Shown here in pieces: positions 7,087 to 13,804 of a stretch of 13,804 bases of DNA. The notes below the pieces were generated by a model. It made no database searches, was not told where the DNA came from, and was given only the letters and a program-made list of their open reading frames with translations. Origin of the DNA: an uncultured Ruminococcus sp. (GTDB lineage: Bacteria > Bacillota > Clostridia > Oscillospirales > CAG-272); the NCBI GenBank assembly GCA_902766115.1, contig CACXCL010000126.1, positions 1 through 13,804 of the forward strand. Direction: 5' to 3'. The position numbers and the translations under genes were made by a program. Position 1 is the first letter of the stretch; every line of letters starts with the position of its first letter.

Positions 7087-8421
7087 ATGAACTACACGGA
7101 AAAAACGCTTGAAGCCGTTCGGGCAAAATACTCCTATCAGCCGGAATTTCTCCAGGCGGTAAGCGAAGTTTTCGAGTCTCTTGAGAAAGTCATCGAAAAG
7201 AACGAGAAACTCTATGAGAGCGAAGCGATCCTGGAGAGGATCGTGGAGCCCGACCGTCAGATCATTTTCAGAGTCCCGTGGGTGGACGACAGCGGCAAGA
7301 TCCGCGTGAACACGGGTTACAGAGTACAGTTCAACAACTCCATCGGGCCTTACAAGGGCGGCCTCAGACTCCATCCCTCGGTCAACCTCAGCGTTATCAA
7401 GTTCCTCGGATTCGAGCAGGTGTTCAAGAACTCCCTGACCGGCCTCCCCATCGGCGGCGGCAAGGGCGGCTCCGACTTCGACCCCAAGGGCAAGTCCGAC
7501 CGCGAGGTCATGGCGTTCTGCCAGTCCTTCATGACTGAGCTCTGCAAGTACATCGGCGCGGACACCGACGTTCCCGCCGGCGACATCGGCACCGGTGCGC
7601 GCGAGATCGGCTATATGTTCGGTCAGTACAAGCGCATTCGCGGTCTCTACGAGGGCGTCCTCACCGGCAAGGGTCTCTCCTACGGCGGATCTCTCGTCCG
7701 CACGGAAGCCACCGGCTACGGTCTGCTCTATCTCGTCCGCGAGCTGCTGAAGTGCAACGGCTCTTCCATCGACGGCAAGACCGTCGTCATCTCCGGCGCG
7801 GGCAACGTGGCGATCTACGCCGCGGAAAAGGCCACTCAGCTGGGCGGCAAGGTCGTCACAATGAGCGACTCCACCGGCTGGATCTACGACAAGGACGGAG
7901 TGGATCTCGCCGCCGTCAAGGAAATCAAGGAAAAGAACCGCGCCCGCCTCACCGAGTACAAGAAGTACCGTCCCGAGTCCGAGTATCACGAGGGACGCGG
8001 CGTGTGGTCCGTCAAATGCGACATCGCCCTGCCCTGCGCTACTCAGAACGAGCTGCTCATCGACGACGCCAAGGCTCTCGTGGCAAACGGCGTCGAGGCG
8101 GTCTGCGAAGGCGCCAACATGCCTACCACCATCGAGGCGACCAAGTACCTCCAGGAGAACGGCGTGCTGTTCGTCCCCGGCAAGGCGTCCAACGCCGGAG
8201 GCGTGGCGACCAGCGCACTCGAAATGTCCCAGAACAGCGAAAGACTCAGCTGGACCTTCGAGGAAGTGGACCGGAAGCTCAACGACATCATGGTCGGAAT
8301 CTACCACAACATCGCGAACGCGGCAGAGGAATACGGCATGAAGGGCAACTTCGTCGCCGGAGCGAACATCGCCGGATTCCAGAAGGTCGTCAACGCCATG
8401 CTGGCGCACGGCGCTTGCTGA
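7087..8421 (+). CDS. gdhA: NADP-type glutamate dehydrogenase
   Basis: This 444-residue enzyme is a hexameric-class glutamate dehydrogenase. It carries out reductive amination of 2-oxoglutarate with ammonium to glutamate. Substrate-site lysines are Lys90 (GPYKGGLR), Lys114 and the catalytic Lys126 (GGGKGGSDFDPKGKSD); Asp166 lies in VPAGDIGTGAREIG. The Rossmann motif is GAGNVA (237-242). The strand after it ends in SDSTG (260-264), the form seen in NADP-dependent enzymes such as E. coli GdhA, so an NADPH-linked assimilatory role is likely. Length matches the short S50 family (about 450). The ATG at 7087 has a good ribosome binding site 8 bases upstream. It is a single-gene transcript, divergent from trkA and closed by a strong terminator. 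Coenzyme choice is inferred from one motif. Confidence 0.97.
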   Translation: MNYTEKTLEAVRAKYSYQPEFLQAVSEVFESLEKVIEKNEKLYESEAILERIVEPDRQIIFRVPWVDDSGKIRVNTGYRVQFNNSIGPYKGGLRLHPSVNLSVIKFLGFEQVFKNSLTGLPIGGGKGGSDFDPKGKSDREVMAFCQSFMTELCKYIGADTDVPAGDIGTGAREIGYMFGQYKRIRGLYEGVLTGKGLSYGGSLVRTEATGYGLLYLVRELLKCNGSSIDGKTVVISGAGNVAIYAAEKATQLGGKVVTMSDSTGWIYDKDGVDLAAVKEIKEKNRARLTEYKKYRPESEYHEGRGVWSVKCDIALPCATQNELLIDDAKALVANGVEAVCEGANMPTTIEATKYLQENGVLFVPGKASNAGGVATSALEMSQNSERLSWTFEEVDRKLNDIMVGIYHNIANAAEEYGMKGNFVAGANIAGFQKVVNAMLAHGAC

Positions 8422-8434
8422 ATATGACCTGTCC

Positions 8435-8467
8435 GTACCGGAGCCCGAACGGGCTCCGGTACTTTTT
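8435..8467 (+). terminator. Intrinsic terminator of gdhA
   Basis: A fully complementary pair of 13-base arms (8435-8447 with 8450-8462) folds into at least 12 bp with a GAAC loop and is followed at once by five T. It starts 13 bases after the gdhA stop. Confidence 0.95.
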
Positions 8468-8627
8468 CGCCGTCCCGCCGGGCATGCGCCGGTGTGCCCG
8501 GAAACGATACCGTTAAAAGAATGCGCGCGGTCGGTAAAAAAGACCGTTTTTATCGTAGATTGCTTTATAAAGCCCCCTTTTTTTCGGGAAAGTTGTTGAT
8601 TATGCCGATTAAAAAATCGGCCTTATA
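8468..8627. other. Hairpin-rich gap between gdhA and the HPr promoter
   Basis: No gene is visible. Three further inverted repeats follow the gdhA terminator. One is CCGGGCA/TGCCCGG (8478-8484 with 8495-8501, no T-run). The second is CGGTC/GACCG (8528-8532 with 8542-8546), followed by five T, a weaker second terminator. The third is GCCGATT/AATCGGC (8604-8610 with 8615-8621, AAAA loop), which lies just upstream of the HPr -35 box and could be an operator. Confidence 0.5.
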
Positions 8628-8629
8628 CC

Positions 8630-8658
8630 TTGATTTTACCGTGGGGTTTTGATATAAT
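8630..8658 (+). promoter_or_regulatory. Extended -10 promoter of the HPr gene
   Basis: TTGATT (8630-8635) and TATAAT (8653-8658) are separated by 17 bp, with a TGA extension directly before the -10 box. Transcription should start near 8665. The leader of about 75 bases contains a GC-rich stem, GGCGC/GCGCC. The ribosome binding site GGGAG is at 8725-8729, 9 bases before the ATG. Confidence 0.88.
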
Positions 8659-8738
8659 ACGTAGTACGATAACATCCGGACCGGGCGCAGCTCGCGCCGC
8701 GGGCGGGACATTTTTCAGGATTCAGGGAGCTTATACAA

Positions 8739-9002
8739 ATGGTTTCAAAAGAAGTCACAATAAAAAATAACGTGGGGCTCCATGCGCGTCCCGCCACTTT
8801 CTTTATCCAGAAGGCGAATTCCTACAAGAGTTCCATCTGGGTCGAAAAGGAAGACCGCCGCGTCAACGCGAAAAGCCTGCTGGGCGTGCTTTCCCTGGGC
8901 ATCGTCAAGGGAATGACCATCACTCTTCACGCAGACGGAGCCGACGAAGACGAGGCAGTCGAAGGTCTCGCGACGCTGATCGACACCGGCTTTACCGAGT
9001 GA
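8739..9002 (+). CDS. ptsH: HPr family phosphocarrier protein
   Basis: This 87-residue protein has both HPr regulatory sites: His15 in GLHARPA, phosphorylated by enzyme I and passed to PTS EIIA proteins, and Ser46 in NAKSLLGVLSLG, the target of HPr kinase/phosphorylase and the signal for CcpA-type catabolite control in Bacillota. Having His15 argues against a Crh-type protein, which lacks it. There is no enzyme I or PTS permease gene in the window and the gene is transcribed alone, so a mainly regulatory role is possible. Several clostridia carry more than one HPr-like gene. The protein ends shortly after the usual terminal helix. Family certain; whether it is the main sugar carrier is not shown. 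Confidence 0.93.
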   Translation: MVSKEVTIKNNVGLHARPATFFIQKANSYKSSIWVEKEDRRVNAKSLLGVLSLGIVKGMTITLHADGADEDEAVEGLATLIDTGFTE

Positions 9003-9068
9003 TATCAGCTTTTTTACAGGAGCCGCTCCGGGGCGGGCGGCGGTGAACAACATAATATCCGATTTCAG

Positions 9069-9103
9069 AGCGAAGGTGCCCCGCACCCTCGCTTTGTTTG
9101 TTT
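9069..9103 (+). terminator. Intrinsic terminator after HPr, just upstream of uvrC
   Basis: An 11-bp stem with one A-C mismatch (9069-9079 with 9083-9093, loop CCC) is followed by TTGTTTGTTT. It ends only about 20 bases before the uvrC start and 6 bases before the uvrC ribosome binding site. Confidence 0.75.
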
Positions 9104-9122
9104 GAGACGAGGAGAGCCGTAA

Positions 9123-11054
9123 ATGGCAGATATGAAAAAAGACGCCGCGCCCGGGCGCACGGTGGTCAAAAGAGATATAGAGGCTCTGCGCAGCAAGGCG
9201 GCGTCCCTTCCCCGTTCCCCCGGCGTGTATATCATGAAGGACGGCGCGGGAAGAATAATCTACGTGGGGAAATCCCGCTCCCTGAGAGACAGGGTATCGC
9301 AGTATTTTCACGGGTATCACGACGTAAAAACCGAAAAGATGGCGTCGTCCGTTTACGATTTCAGCTTTATCACCTGCGACACGGAGATGGAAGCCTTCGC
9401 CATGGAGAACAGCCTGATAAAGCAGCACACTCCGCGGTACAACATCAAACTGAAGGATGCGAAAACCTATCCGTACATCAAGGTGAACGTGAAAGACGAC
9501 TGGCCGCGGATAACCATGACCAGGACACGCCGCGCGGACGGTGCGCTGTACTTCGGACCGTATACCTCCACGTCGACTGTATACCCCGTGATCTCCTCCC
9601 TGGAAAAGACCTTCGGGATACCGTCCTGCAAAAAGAAATTCCCCGAGGACATCGGGCGGGGCAGACCCTGCGTGAACAGACAGATCGGCCGTTGCCTCGG
9701 CGTATGTACCGGCAGCGTGACGAACGAGGAGTACCGCGCCGCCGTCAACATGGCCGTGGACGTCCTTCGGGGAGCCACCGACGAAGTTACGTCGTCGCTC
9801 AGGCGGGATATGGAGCGGTATTCGGATAATCTGGAATTCGAGAAGGCCGCCAGATGCCGCGACACGCTGGCGGCGCTGAGCAAGCTGGGCGAAAAGCAGA
9901 AAACCGTGGGGTCGCCCGACGTGAACTGCGACGTCATCGGGCTCTGCACCGCCGACATGACGCCAGCCGCTCACGACAGCATTTCCGTATACCGTATCAG
10001 GAGCGGATGCGTCCTCGACAGCGAGCATTTTCTCATCGACGACGCGGCGATCACCACGTCCGCCTCACCGGACGGGGACGTGGCTGAAGAATCGCCTATC
10101 GCGTCCTTTGTCAGCGGGCTTTACCGCGGGCGCGATCTCATACCGAAGGAGATACTTCTTTCCTTCGAGCTGTCGCATCAGGACACGGAGGAGCTTGAGC
10201 GGTTCCTCCTGGAGCAGTGCGGTCACCGGGTCACGGTGAAAACGCCCAAACGCGGCGCGTCAAAGTATCTTTGCGATATGGTGGTCGGCGACGCGAAACG
10301 CCATACGGAAGCTAAAGTCTCGAAGAAGAAAGCGTCCGAGAAGGTGCTGGCGGAGCTGGCGAGACTCCTGTCGCTGGAGGTCTTCCCAGAAAGGATAGAG
10401 GCGTACGATATTTCGAATCTCGGTCGCGAGCACATCACCGCCGGGATGGTTGTGGCGATCGACGGCAAGCTGACGAAGGACGAATACCGCACCTTTACCG
10501 TCAAATCAACCGACGGGCCGGACGACTACGCCGCCATGAGGGAAACGCTGACGAGGCGGCTCGCCCACGTGGGGGAGAATGGCTCCGGAATGGCGGCGGA
10601 ACCGGACCTCATTTTGCTGGACGGAGGCGCGGGCCACGTGAGCGTGATAAAGGAAGCGCTGAGTGGCACGGAATTTGAACGTATACCGGTCTTCGGAATG
10701 GTGAAGGACGATTACCACAAAACAAGAACTCTTGTCGGTCCGGACGGAGAAGTGGATATTTCAAAACAAATGAACGTTTTCCGGTTCATATACAGCCTGC
10801 AGGAAGAGGTCCACCGGTACACCGTCGGGAGAATGAAAAAAGCAAAAGGACGTTCGCTCAGAACGTCGTCTCTTGAAAAAATCCCGGGGATCGGACCGTC
10901 AAAAGCAAAAAAACTGTTGTCATTTTTCAAAAAACTTGATAATATAAAGGGGGCGTCCGCAGAGGAGCTCGGCGGAGCGCCCGGGATCTCGGAAAAGGAC
11001 GCCGCGGCGGTGTACCGTCACTTCCACGGCGAAAGCGAAAATCAATCTGACTGA
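9123..11054 (+). CDS. uvrC: UvrC, excision nuclease subunit C
   Basis: This 643-residue protein makes both incisions in nucleotide excision repair after UvrA and UvrB load on damaged DNA. The N-terminal GIY-YIG domain (about 30-110) has GVY (34-36), YVG (47-49), Arg55 and Glu95 for the 3' cut. The Fe-S cysteines are Cys169, Cys183, Cys191 and Cys195 (CKKKFPE...RPC...GRCLGVC). A UVR motif for UvrB binding lies at about 223-256. The RNase H-like domain carries the 5' cut triad Asp429 (AYDIS), Asp500 (LLDGG) and His563 (EEVHRY). A tandem helix-hairpin-helix ends the protein (LEKIPGIGPSKAKKLL from 584). Length fits the family. ATG 9123 has GAGGAG at 9109-9114. It is first in the uvrC-rsmD-coaD cluster. 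A hairpin terminator stands just upstream and I see no clear promoter between them. Confidence 0.97.
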   Translation: MADMKKDAAPGRTVVKRDIEALRSKAASLPRSPGVYIMKDGAGRIIYVGKSRSLRDRVSQYFHGYHDVKTEKMASSVYDFSFITCDTEMEAFAMENSLIKQHTPRYNIKLKDAKTYPYIKVNVKDDWPRITMTRTRRADGALYFGPYTSTSTVYPVISSLEKTFGIPSCKKKFPEDIGRGRPCVNRQIGRCLGVCTGSVTNEEYRAAVNMAVDVLRGATDEVTSSLRRDMERYSDNLEFEKAARCRDTLAALSKLGEKQKTVGSPDVNCDVIGLCTADMTPAAHDSISVYRIRSGCVLDSEHFLIDDAAITTSASPDGDVAEESPIASFVSGLYRGRDLIPKEILLSFELSHQDTEELERFLLEQCGHRVTVKTPKRGASKYLCDMVVGDAKRHTEAKVSKKKASEKVLAELARLLSLEVFPERIEAYDISNLGREHITAGMVVAIDGKLTKDEYRTFTVKSTDGPDDYAAMRETLTRRLAHVGENGSGMAAEPDLILLDGGAGHVSVIKEALSGTEFERIPVFGMVKDDYHKTRTLVGPDGEVDISKQMNVFRFIYSLQEEVHRYTVGRMKKAKGRSLRTSSLEKIPGIGPSKAKKLLSFFKKLDNIKGASAEELGGAPGISEKDAAAVYRHFHGESENQSD

Positions 11055-11068
11055 AAGGATAACGCAGC

Positions 11069-11701
11069 ATGAGAATCATCACCGGCGAGGCAAGGGGAGC
11101 AAGGCTTGCGACACTCGATTCCGACGCGACGAGACCGACGTCCGACAAGGTAAAGGAAGCGATCTTTTCCATGATCCAGTTTGATCTGGAAGGGCGCGTG
11201 GTGCTGGACCTTTTCGGCGGATCGGGACAGCTTGCGCTGGAGGCTCTGTCCCGCGGCGCGGGCAAGGCGGTCATAGTGGACCAGTCCAGGGACGCCGTGA
11301 ACGTGATCATTGATAACGCGAAGAAAACCAAGCTGTTCGACAGATGCAGAATATCCTGCTCCGATTATGCCTCATACCTGAAAGGAGCCGCGGGGCGGGA
11401 GAAATTCAACGTTGTGTTCCTTGATCCGCCATATAATACGGGTTTGCTTCGTGACTCTCTTTCGGCAATCGCCGACGCGGGCATCGTACCCGCGGGCGGC
11501 TTCATCATCGCCGAATCGGATACCGGCTTCAAGGGAAGACCGAGCAAAAGGAAGAAAGAAGAGCTTCTTTCGGACGGCGCGGTACTCGCGGACGTGTTCT
11601 CCGGAGACGAGGGCGTCGCCGCAAGATACGAGGTACTGAAGACCAGGATTTACGGACGGACCAGAGTCACCGTCCTCACCCCGGTCCGAGAAGAAGGATG
11701 A
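11069..11701 (+). CDS. rsmD: RsmD, 16S rRNA guanine-N2 methyltransferase
   Basis: The 210-residue protein belongs to the RsmD family, which makes m2G966 (E. coli numbering) in 16S rRNA during 30S assembly using S-adenosylmethionine. It shows the N-terminal RIITGEARGARL, RPTSDKVKEAIFS (22-34), the SAM-binding motif DLFGGSGQLALEALSRGA (47-64) and the catalytic DPPY at 119-122. Length is close to E. coli RsmD (198). It starts 14 bases after the uvrC stop with AAGGA at 11055-11059, and coaD follows after 22 bases. The rsmD-coaD order is common in Bacillota (ylbH-ylbI/coaD in Bacillus), which supports the call. Confidence 0.95.
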   Translation: MRIITGEARGARLATLDSDATRPTSDKVKEAIFSMIQFDLEGRVVLDLFGGSGQLALEALSRGAGKAVIVDQSRDAVNVIIDNAKKTKLFDRCRISCSDYASYLKGAAGREKFNVVFLDPPYNTGLLRDSLSAIADAGIVPAGGFIIAESDTGFKGRPSKRKKEELLSDGAVLADVFSGDEGVAARYEVLKTRIYGRTRVTVLTPVREEG

Positions 11702-11723
11702 CGGGGCGAAAGGAGGATCTGAG

Positions 11724-12227
11724 ATGAAAAAGATCGCAATAGTTCCGGGGAGCTTCGACCCCCTGACCGCCGGTCACGCCGACGTAATAAAGACCGCCGC
11801 TTCCATATTCGACGAGGTGAAGGTCGTGGTGCTCGCCAACAGCGAGAAGAGCGGCATGTTCACTCCGGAGGAACGGCTGAGGATCGCACGCGCCGCGGTG
11901 GAAAAGATGAAGGACGAAGGCGTCGGCAACGTATCGGCGCACGTGTTCTCAGGTCTCACCGTTGACGCGGCGAAAGAGCTCGGCGCCTCCTTCGTGGTCA
12001 AGGGACTGCGTTCTGCCACAGATTTCGACTGCGAATTCGGCATGGCGGAGATAACCCGCCGGTTCGGCAACGGACTTACCACGGTTTTTCTGCCGTCGAA
12101 GCCCGAGTTCATGCACGTGTCGTCCACCTACGTCAGAGAGATAATCAGGTACGGCAAGGGCGACGAGCGGGCGTTCGCGCCCGGGACCCGGGACACCGTG
12201 ATGTCGATCCGCCGGGGCAAAAACTGA
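11724..12227 (+). CDS. coaD: Phosphopantetheine adenylyltransferase
   Basis: The 167-residue protein is CoaD (PPAT), which joins 4'-phosphopantetheine and ATP to give dephospho-CoA, the penultimate step of CoA synthesis. The nucleotidyltransferase signature GSFDPLTAGH (9-18) includes the T-x-G-H motif with His18. The motifs NSEKSGMFTPEERL (39-52), KGLRSATDFDCEF (93-105) and SSTYVREI (133-140) complete the active site. Length matches the family (about 160). The ribosome binding site AAAGGAGG (11709-11716) lies 7 bases before the ATG, the strongest in the cluster. It is the last gene of uvrC-rsmD-coaD and is followed by terminators. Confidence 0.97.
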   Translation: MKKIAIVPGSFDPLTAGHADVIKTAASIFDEVKVVVLANSEKSGMFTPEERLRIARAAVEKMKDEGVGNVSAHVFSGLTVDAAKELGASFVVKGLRSATDFDCEFGMAEITRRFGNGLTTVFLPSKPEFMHVSSTYVREIIRYGKGDERAFAPGTRDTVMSIRRGKN

Positions 12228-12293
12228 AGACGCCGCCGCAGAAAGACGCAGGGAGGACCTCAGGCGACGGCGGAACGGCGCAAAACAAAAAGC

Positions 12294-12338
12294 CCGCAGG
12301 CTTTTCATCTTATGAGGATGAAGCCTGCGGTTTTCTTT
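12294..12338. terminator. Bidirectional intrinsic terminator, coaD and the Rrf2 gene
   Basis: CCGCAGGCTT (12294-12303) pairs perfectly with AAGCCTGCGG (12321-12330), and the stem extends by CATC/GATG across a TT bulge. An A-run lies upstream (from 12282) and TTTTCTTT lies downstream, so it works in both directions. The sequence from the coaD stop to here holds no gene. Confidence 0.93.
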
Positions 12339-12369
12339 CGCTCCGGTCGGATCATCGGAGCGTTCTTTT
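12339..12369 (+). terminator. Second, backup terminator after coaD
   Basis: CGCTCCG (12339-12345) pairs with CGGAGCG (12356-12362) and is followed by TTCTTTT. It directly follows the stronger terminator. A third small stem, CCGTC/GACGG (12374-12386), comes next and has no T-run. Confidence 0.6.
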
Positions 12370-12397
12370 CGGTCCGTCTCTGACGGGACAGCCCATT

Positions 12398-12820
12398 TTA
12401 CTGCGTCCGGCGGTCCTGATCCTTGTTCAGAAGATCTGTCAGACGTTTGCCGTAAAAGAAATCATGGGTCAGCTTATCGTACTCCGCCCATAAGGGAAGC
12501 GTCTGGCACGTGGACGCTCTCGGGCAGGGCGCGGCGCCGTCCGCGAGACAGGCGACGGCGGTGAGCGAGCCTTCCGTCAGCTCGATTATCTCGCCGACAG
12601 TGTATTCTTCCGGTTTCCGGACGAGTCTGTAGCCTCCGCCTTTACCGCTGATGCCTTCGAGCAAGCCGCCCGAAACGAGATCCTTTACGATGATTTCAAG
12701 ATATTTTCTTGAAAGCTGCTGTCTTGCAGCGATATCTTTGAGCGGGACACATCCTTCCCTGCCGTTTTCCGCAAGATCGATCATGACGCGGATCGCATAC
12801 CGTCCTTTTGTGGAAATCAT
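12398..12820 (-). CDS. Rrf2 family (IscR-like) transcriptional regulator
   Basis: The product is 140 residues with an N-terminal winged helix typical of Rrf2 proteins: MISTKGRYAIRVMIDLA, a recognition helix in AARQQLSRKYLEIIVKDL (31-48) and a wing at GISGKGGGYRL (56-66). Three cysteines, Cys91, Cys99 and Cys105, have the C-x7-C-x5-C spacing seen in many Rrf2 proteins and could ligate a [2Fe-2S] cluster as in IscR (whose spacing is C-x5-C-x5-C). The frame is open upstream to 12964, but that crosses the gene's own promoter; the ATG at 12820 has AAGGAGG 7 bases upstream and gives the standard N-terminus. It is divergent from a NifS-like desulfurase, so it probably senses Fe-S or cysteine status and controls both. 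IscR versus CymR-type function is not settled. Confidence 0.93.
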   Translation of the reverse strand: MISTKGRYAIRVMIDLAENGREGCVPLKDIAARQQLSRKYLEIIVKDLVSGGLLEGISGKGGGYRLVRKPEEYTVGEIIELTEGSLTAVACLADGAAPCPRASTCQTLPLWAEYDKLTHDFFYGKRLTDLLNKDQDRRTQ

Positions 12821-12848
12821 GGCGACGCCTCCTTCTGTGTTTAACACT

Positions 12849-12877
12849 ATTATACAGTAGGTGAATGGGTAAATCAA
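12849..12877 (-). promoter_or_regulatory. Promoter of the Rrf2 gene
   Basis: On the minus strand TTGATT (12877-12872) and TATAAT (12854-12849) are separated by 17 bp. The spacer holds one copy of the half-site shared with the facing nifS promoter, which suggests self-repression. Confidence 0.87.
12855..12869 (+). promoter_or_regulatory. Putative Rrf2 half-site in the Rrf2 promoter
   Basis: CAGTAGGTGAATGGG matches TAGTAGGTTGATAGG (12925-12939) at 11 of 15 positions. It fills the spacer of the Rrf2 gene promoter, where a bound regulator would block RNA polymerase. Binding is inferred. Confidence 0.5.
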
Positions 12878-12914
12878 TCCCTCCCGCGAAAAAAAGAAAA
12901 AAACTTTGGTATTA

Positions 12915-12939
12915 CCCATTGACATAGTAGGTTGATAGG
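12915..12939. promoter_or_regulatory. Putative 25-bp Rrf2 operator over the nifS promoter
   Basis: This 25-bp imperfect palindrome (8 of 12 pairs match around G12927) has the pattern CC-AT--AC-TA-G-TA-GT--AT-GG. It covers the -35 box and most of the spacer of the nifS promoter. IscR type 1 sites are also about 25 bp. Binding by the adjacent Rrf2 protein is inferred from position and repetition. Confidence 0.55.
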
Positions 12940-12947
12940 CGTATAAT
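12919..12947 (+). promoter_or_regulatory. Consensus promoter of the nifS-like gene
   Basis: TTGACA (12919-12924) and TATAAT (12942-12947) match sigma-A consensus exactly, with a 17-bp spacer. Such a strong promoter normally needs repression, which fits the overlapping operator. The leader is only about 24 bases, with an AGGGG ribosome binding site near 12966-12970. Confidence 0.93.
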
Positions 12948-12977
12948 AAACCCGAAAAACACAAAAGGGGAAAAAAT

Positions 12978-13804
12978 ATGATTTACGCAGACAACGCCGC
13001 AACCACGAAAATGAGCGAAGCGGCAATTCAGGCGATGACTTCCGCACTGAACGAAGTGTGGGGCAATCCGTCAAGTCTTTATTCGCACGGGCAGAAAGCC
13101 AAAGAAGTACTTGAGACCGCAAGAGATGAGATCGCCGCCCTGATCGGCGCCACGTCGCGGGAGATATTCTTCACGTCCGGCGGGAGCGAGTCCGACAACC
13201 AGGCGATCCGCTCCGCCGCCGAGGCGGGGAGAAAAAAAGGCAAAATGCATATCGTCTCGACGGCTTTCGAGCATCACGCTGTTCTCCATACCCTTGAAAG
13301 GCTCGAAAAAGAGGGCTTTGAGGTGACACTGCTCGACGTTCACGAAAACGGGATCGTGGTCCCGTCCGAGGTGGAGGACGCGATCCGTGACGACACGTGC
13401 CTTGTGACGGTGATGTACGCCAATAATGAGATCGGAACGATCCAGCCCATCCGGGAAATAGGCGAGATCTGCCGGAGGAAAAACGTCACTTTTCACACGG
13501 ACGCGGTGCAGGCCATAGGGCACATCCCGGTGAACGTCGCGGATGACAACATCGATATGCTCTCCGCCTCCGCCCATAAATTCCACGGTCCGAAAGGGGT
13601 GGGGTTCCTCTACGTGAAAAAGGGAGTCAGGCTGACAAATCTCATCGAAGGGGGAGCGCAGGAGCGCGGCAGACGTGCCGGGACGGAGAACGTGGCGGGT
13701 ATCGTCGCCATGGCGGCGGCGCTGAAGGAGTCGTCGTCGAAGATGGCGGACAACGCCGCCCGTCTCACGGCGGTGCGTGACAGACTCATCGAGGGCCTCG
13801 GGAA
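12978..13804 (+). CDS. nifS: NifS/IscS-like cysteine desulfurase (3' end outside window)
   Basis: The frame is open from ATG 12978 to the window end, giving 275 residues of a usual 380-400. It is a PLP-dependent class V aminotransferase-fold enzyme that takes sulfur from cysteine for Fe-S clusters or tRNA thiolation. Visible motifs are YADNAATT (3-10), GNPSS (29-33), FTSGGSESDN (65-74), His100 in EHHAVL (stacks on PLP), NNEIGT (149-154), Asp175 and Gln178 in HTDAVQ, and the PLP lysine Lys201 in SAHKFHGPKG. The RRAGTEN motif follows at 232-238. The catalytic cysteine loop lies beyond the window, so group I versus II by loop length cannot be read, although the sequence style is NifS-like. Divergence from an Rrf2 gene supports a role in Fe-S assembly; a scaffold gene downstream would be expected. 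Confidence 0.95.
   Translation, partial: MIYADNAATTKMSEAAIQAMTSALNEVWGNPSSLYSHGQKAKEVLETARDEIAALIGATSREIFFTSGGSESDNQAIRSAAEAGRKKGKMHIVSTAFEHHAVLHTLERLEKEGFEVTLLDVHENGIVVPSEVEDAIRDDTCLVTVMYANNEIGTIQPIREIGEICRRKNVTFHTDAVQAIGHIPVNVADDNIDMLSASAHKFHGPKGVGFLYVKKGVRLTNLIEGGAQERGRRAGTENVAGIVAMAAALKESSSKMADNAARLTAVRDRLIEGLG

Noticed and set aside
7009..8409. A 466-codon open frame on the minus strand covering nearly all of gdhA
   Set aside because: It is the mirror of the gdhA codon pattern in GC-rich DNA, with low-complexity Val/Asp/Leu-rich sequence and no own promoter or ribosome binding site. Long antisense frames over glutamate dehydrogenase genes are a known annotation trap.
9043..9105. A 20-codon GTG-started frame upstream of uvrC that contains the terminator hairpin
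   Set aside because: It would suit a leader-peptide attenuator, but it has no proper ribosome binding site, no run of regulatory codons and no visible competing hairpin, so chance is the better explanation.
12821..12964. N-terminal extension of the Rrf2 protein by 48 residues
   Set aside because: It would run through the gene's own promoter and operator. The ATG at 12820 has a strong ribosome binding site and gives the family N-terminus.
1..13804. CRISPR array, tRNA, rRNA, insertion sequence or riboswitch
   Set aside because: I read all intergenic stretches on both strands and saw no spaced repeats, tRNA-like cloverleaf, transposase fragments or terminal repeats, and no leader with a riboswitch core that I recognise.

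Overview
The window looks like chromosomal core sequence from a strictly anaerobic, fairly GC-rich (high 50s percent by eye) member of the Clostridia (Bacillota). Four things point that way: glycyl-radical enzymes, which oxygen destroys; an HPr protein with the Bacillota-type regulatory Ser46; the rsmD-coaD gene pair typical of Bacillota; and an Rrf2-family regulator divergent from a NifS-like cysteine desulfurase. I see no tRNA, rRNA, CRISPR array or mobile element.

Layout. (1) Positions 1-3807, plus strand: the C-terminal part of a glycyl-radical enzyme (GRE), then a complete 724-residue GRE paralogue about 82% identical to it over the shared part, then sfsA starting 2 bases after the second GRE. 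The complete GRE has the motif Gly-Cys-Asn-Gln where dehydratase-type GREs have Gly-Cys-x-Glu, so its substrate and chemistry are open. No radical-SAM activase lies in the window. sfsA has an in-frame TAG 11 codons before the end that homology predicts. A bidirectional terminator closes the block. (2) Positions 3861-6760, minus strand: trkA-trkH, a potassium uptake operon with a 4-base overlap and a clear promoter. (3) Positions 7087-8421, plus strand: gdhA, NADP-type glutamate dehydrogenase, divergent from trkA. A strong inverted repeat lies in the shared intergenic region. (4) Positions 8739-9002: a single HPr gene with its own extended -10 promoter and terminator. (5) Positions 9123-12227: uvrC-rsmD-coaD, three housekeeping genes closely spaced as an operon. 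(6) Positions 12398-13804: an Rrf2/IscR-type regulator (minus) divergent from a NifS-like cysteine desulfurase (plus, cut by the window edge). Near-consensus promoters face each other, and repeated half-sites sit inside their spacers.

How the parts may work together. Potassium uptake and glutamate synthesis share one divergent control region; K+ and glutamate are the usual counter-ion pair in bacterial osmoregulation, so co-control is plausible but unproven. The Rrf2 protein has three cysteines suited to a cluster ligand set and probably senses Fe-S status to control the desulfurase and itself. The tandem GRE pair is the least explained part of the window and the best candidate for undescribed chemistry. 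The sfsA amber codon is the clearest local anomaly.
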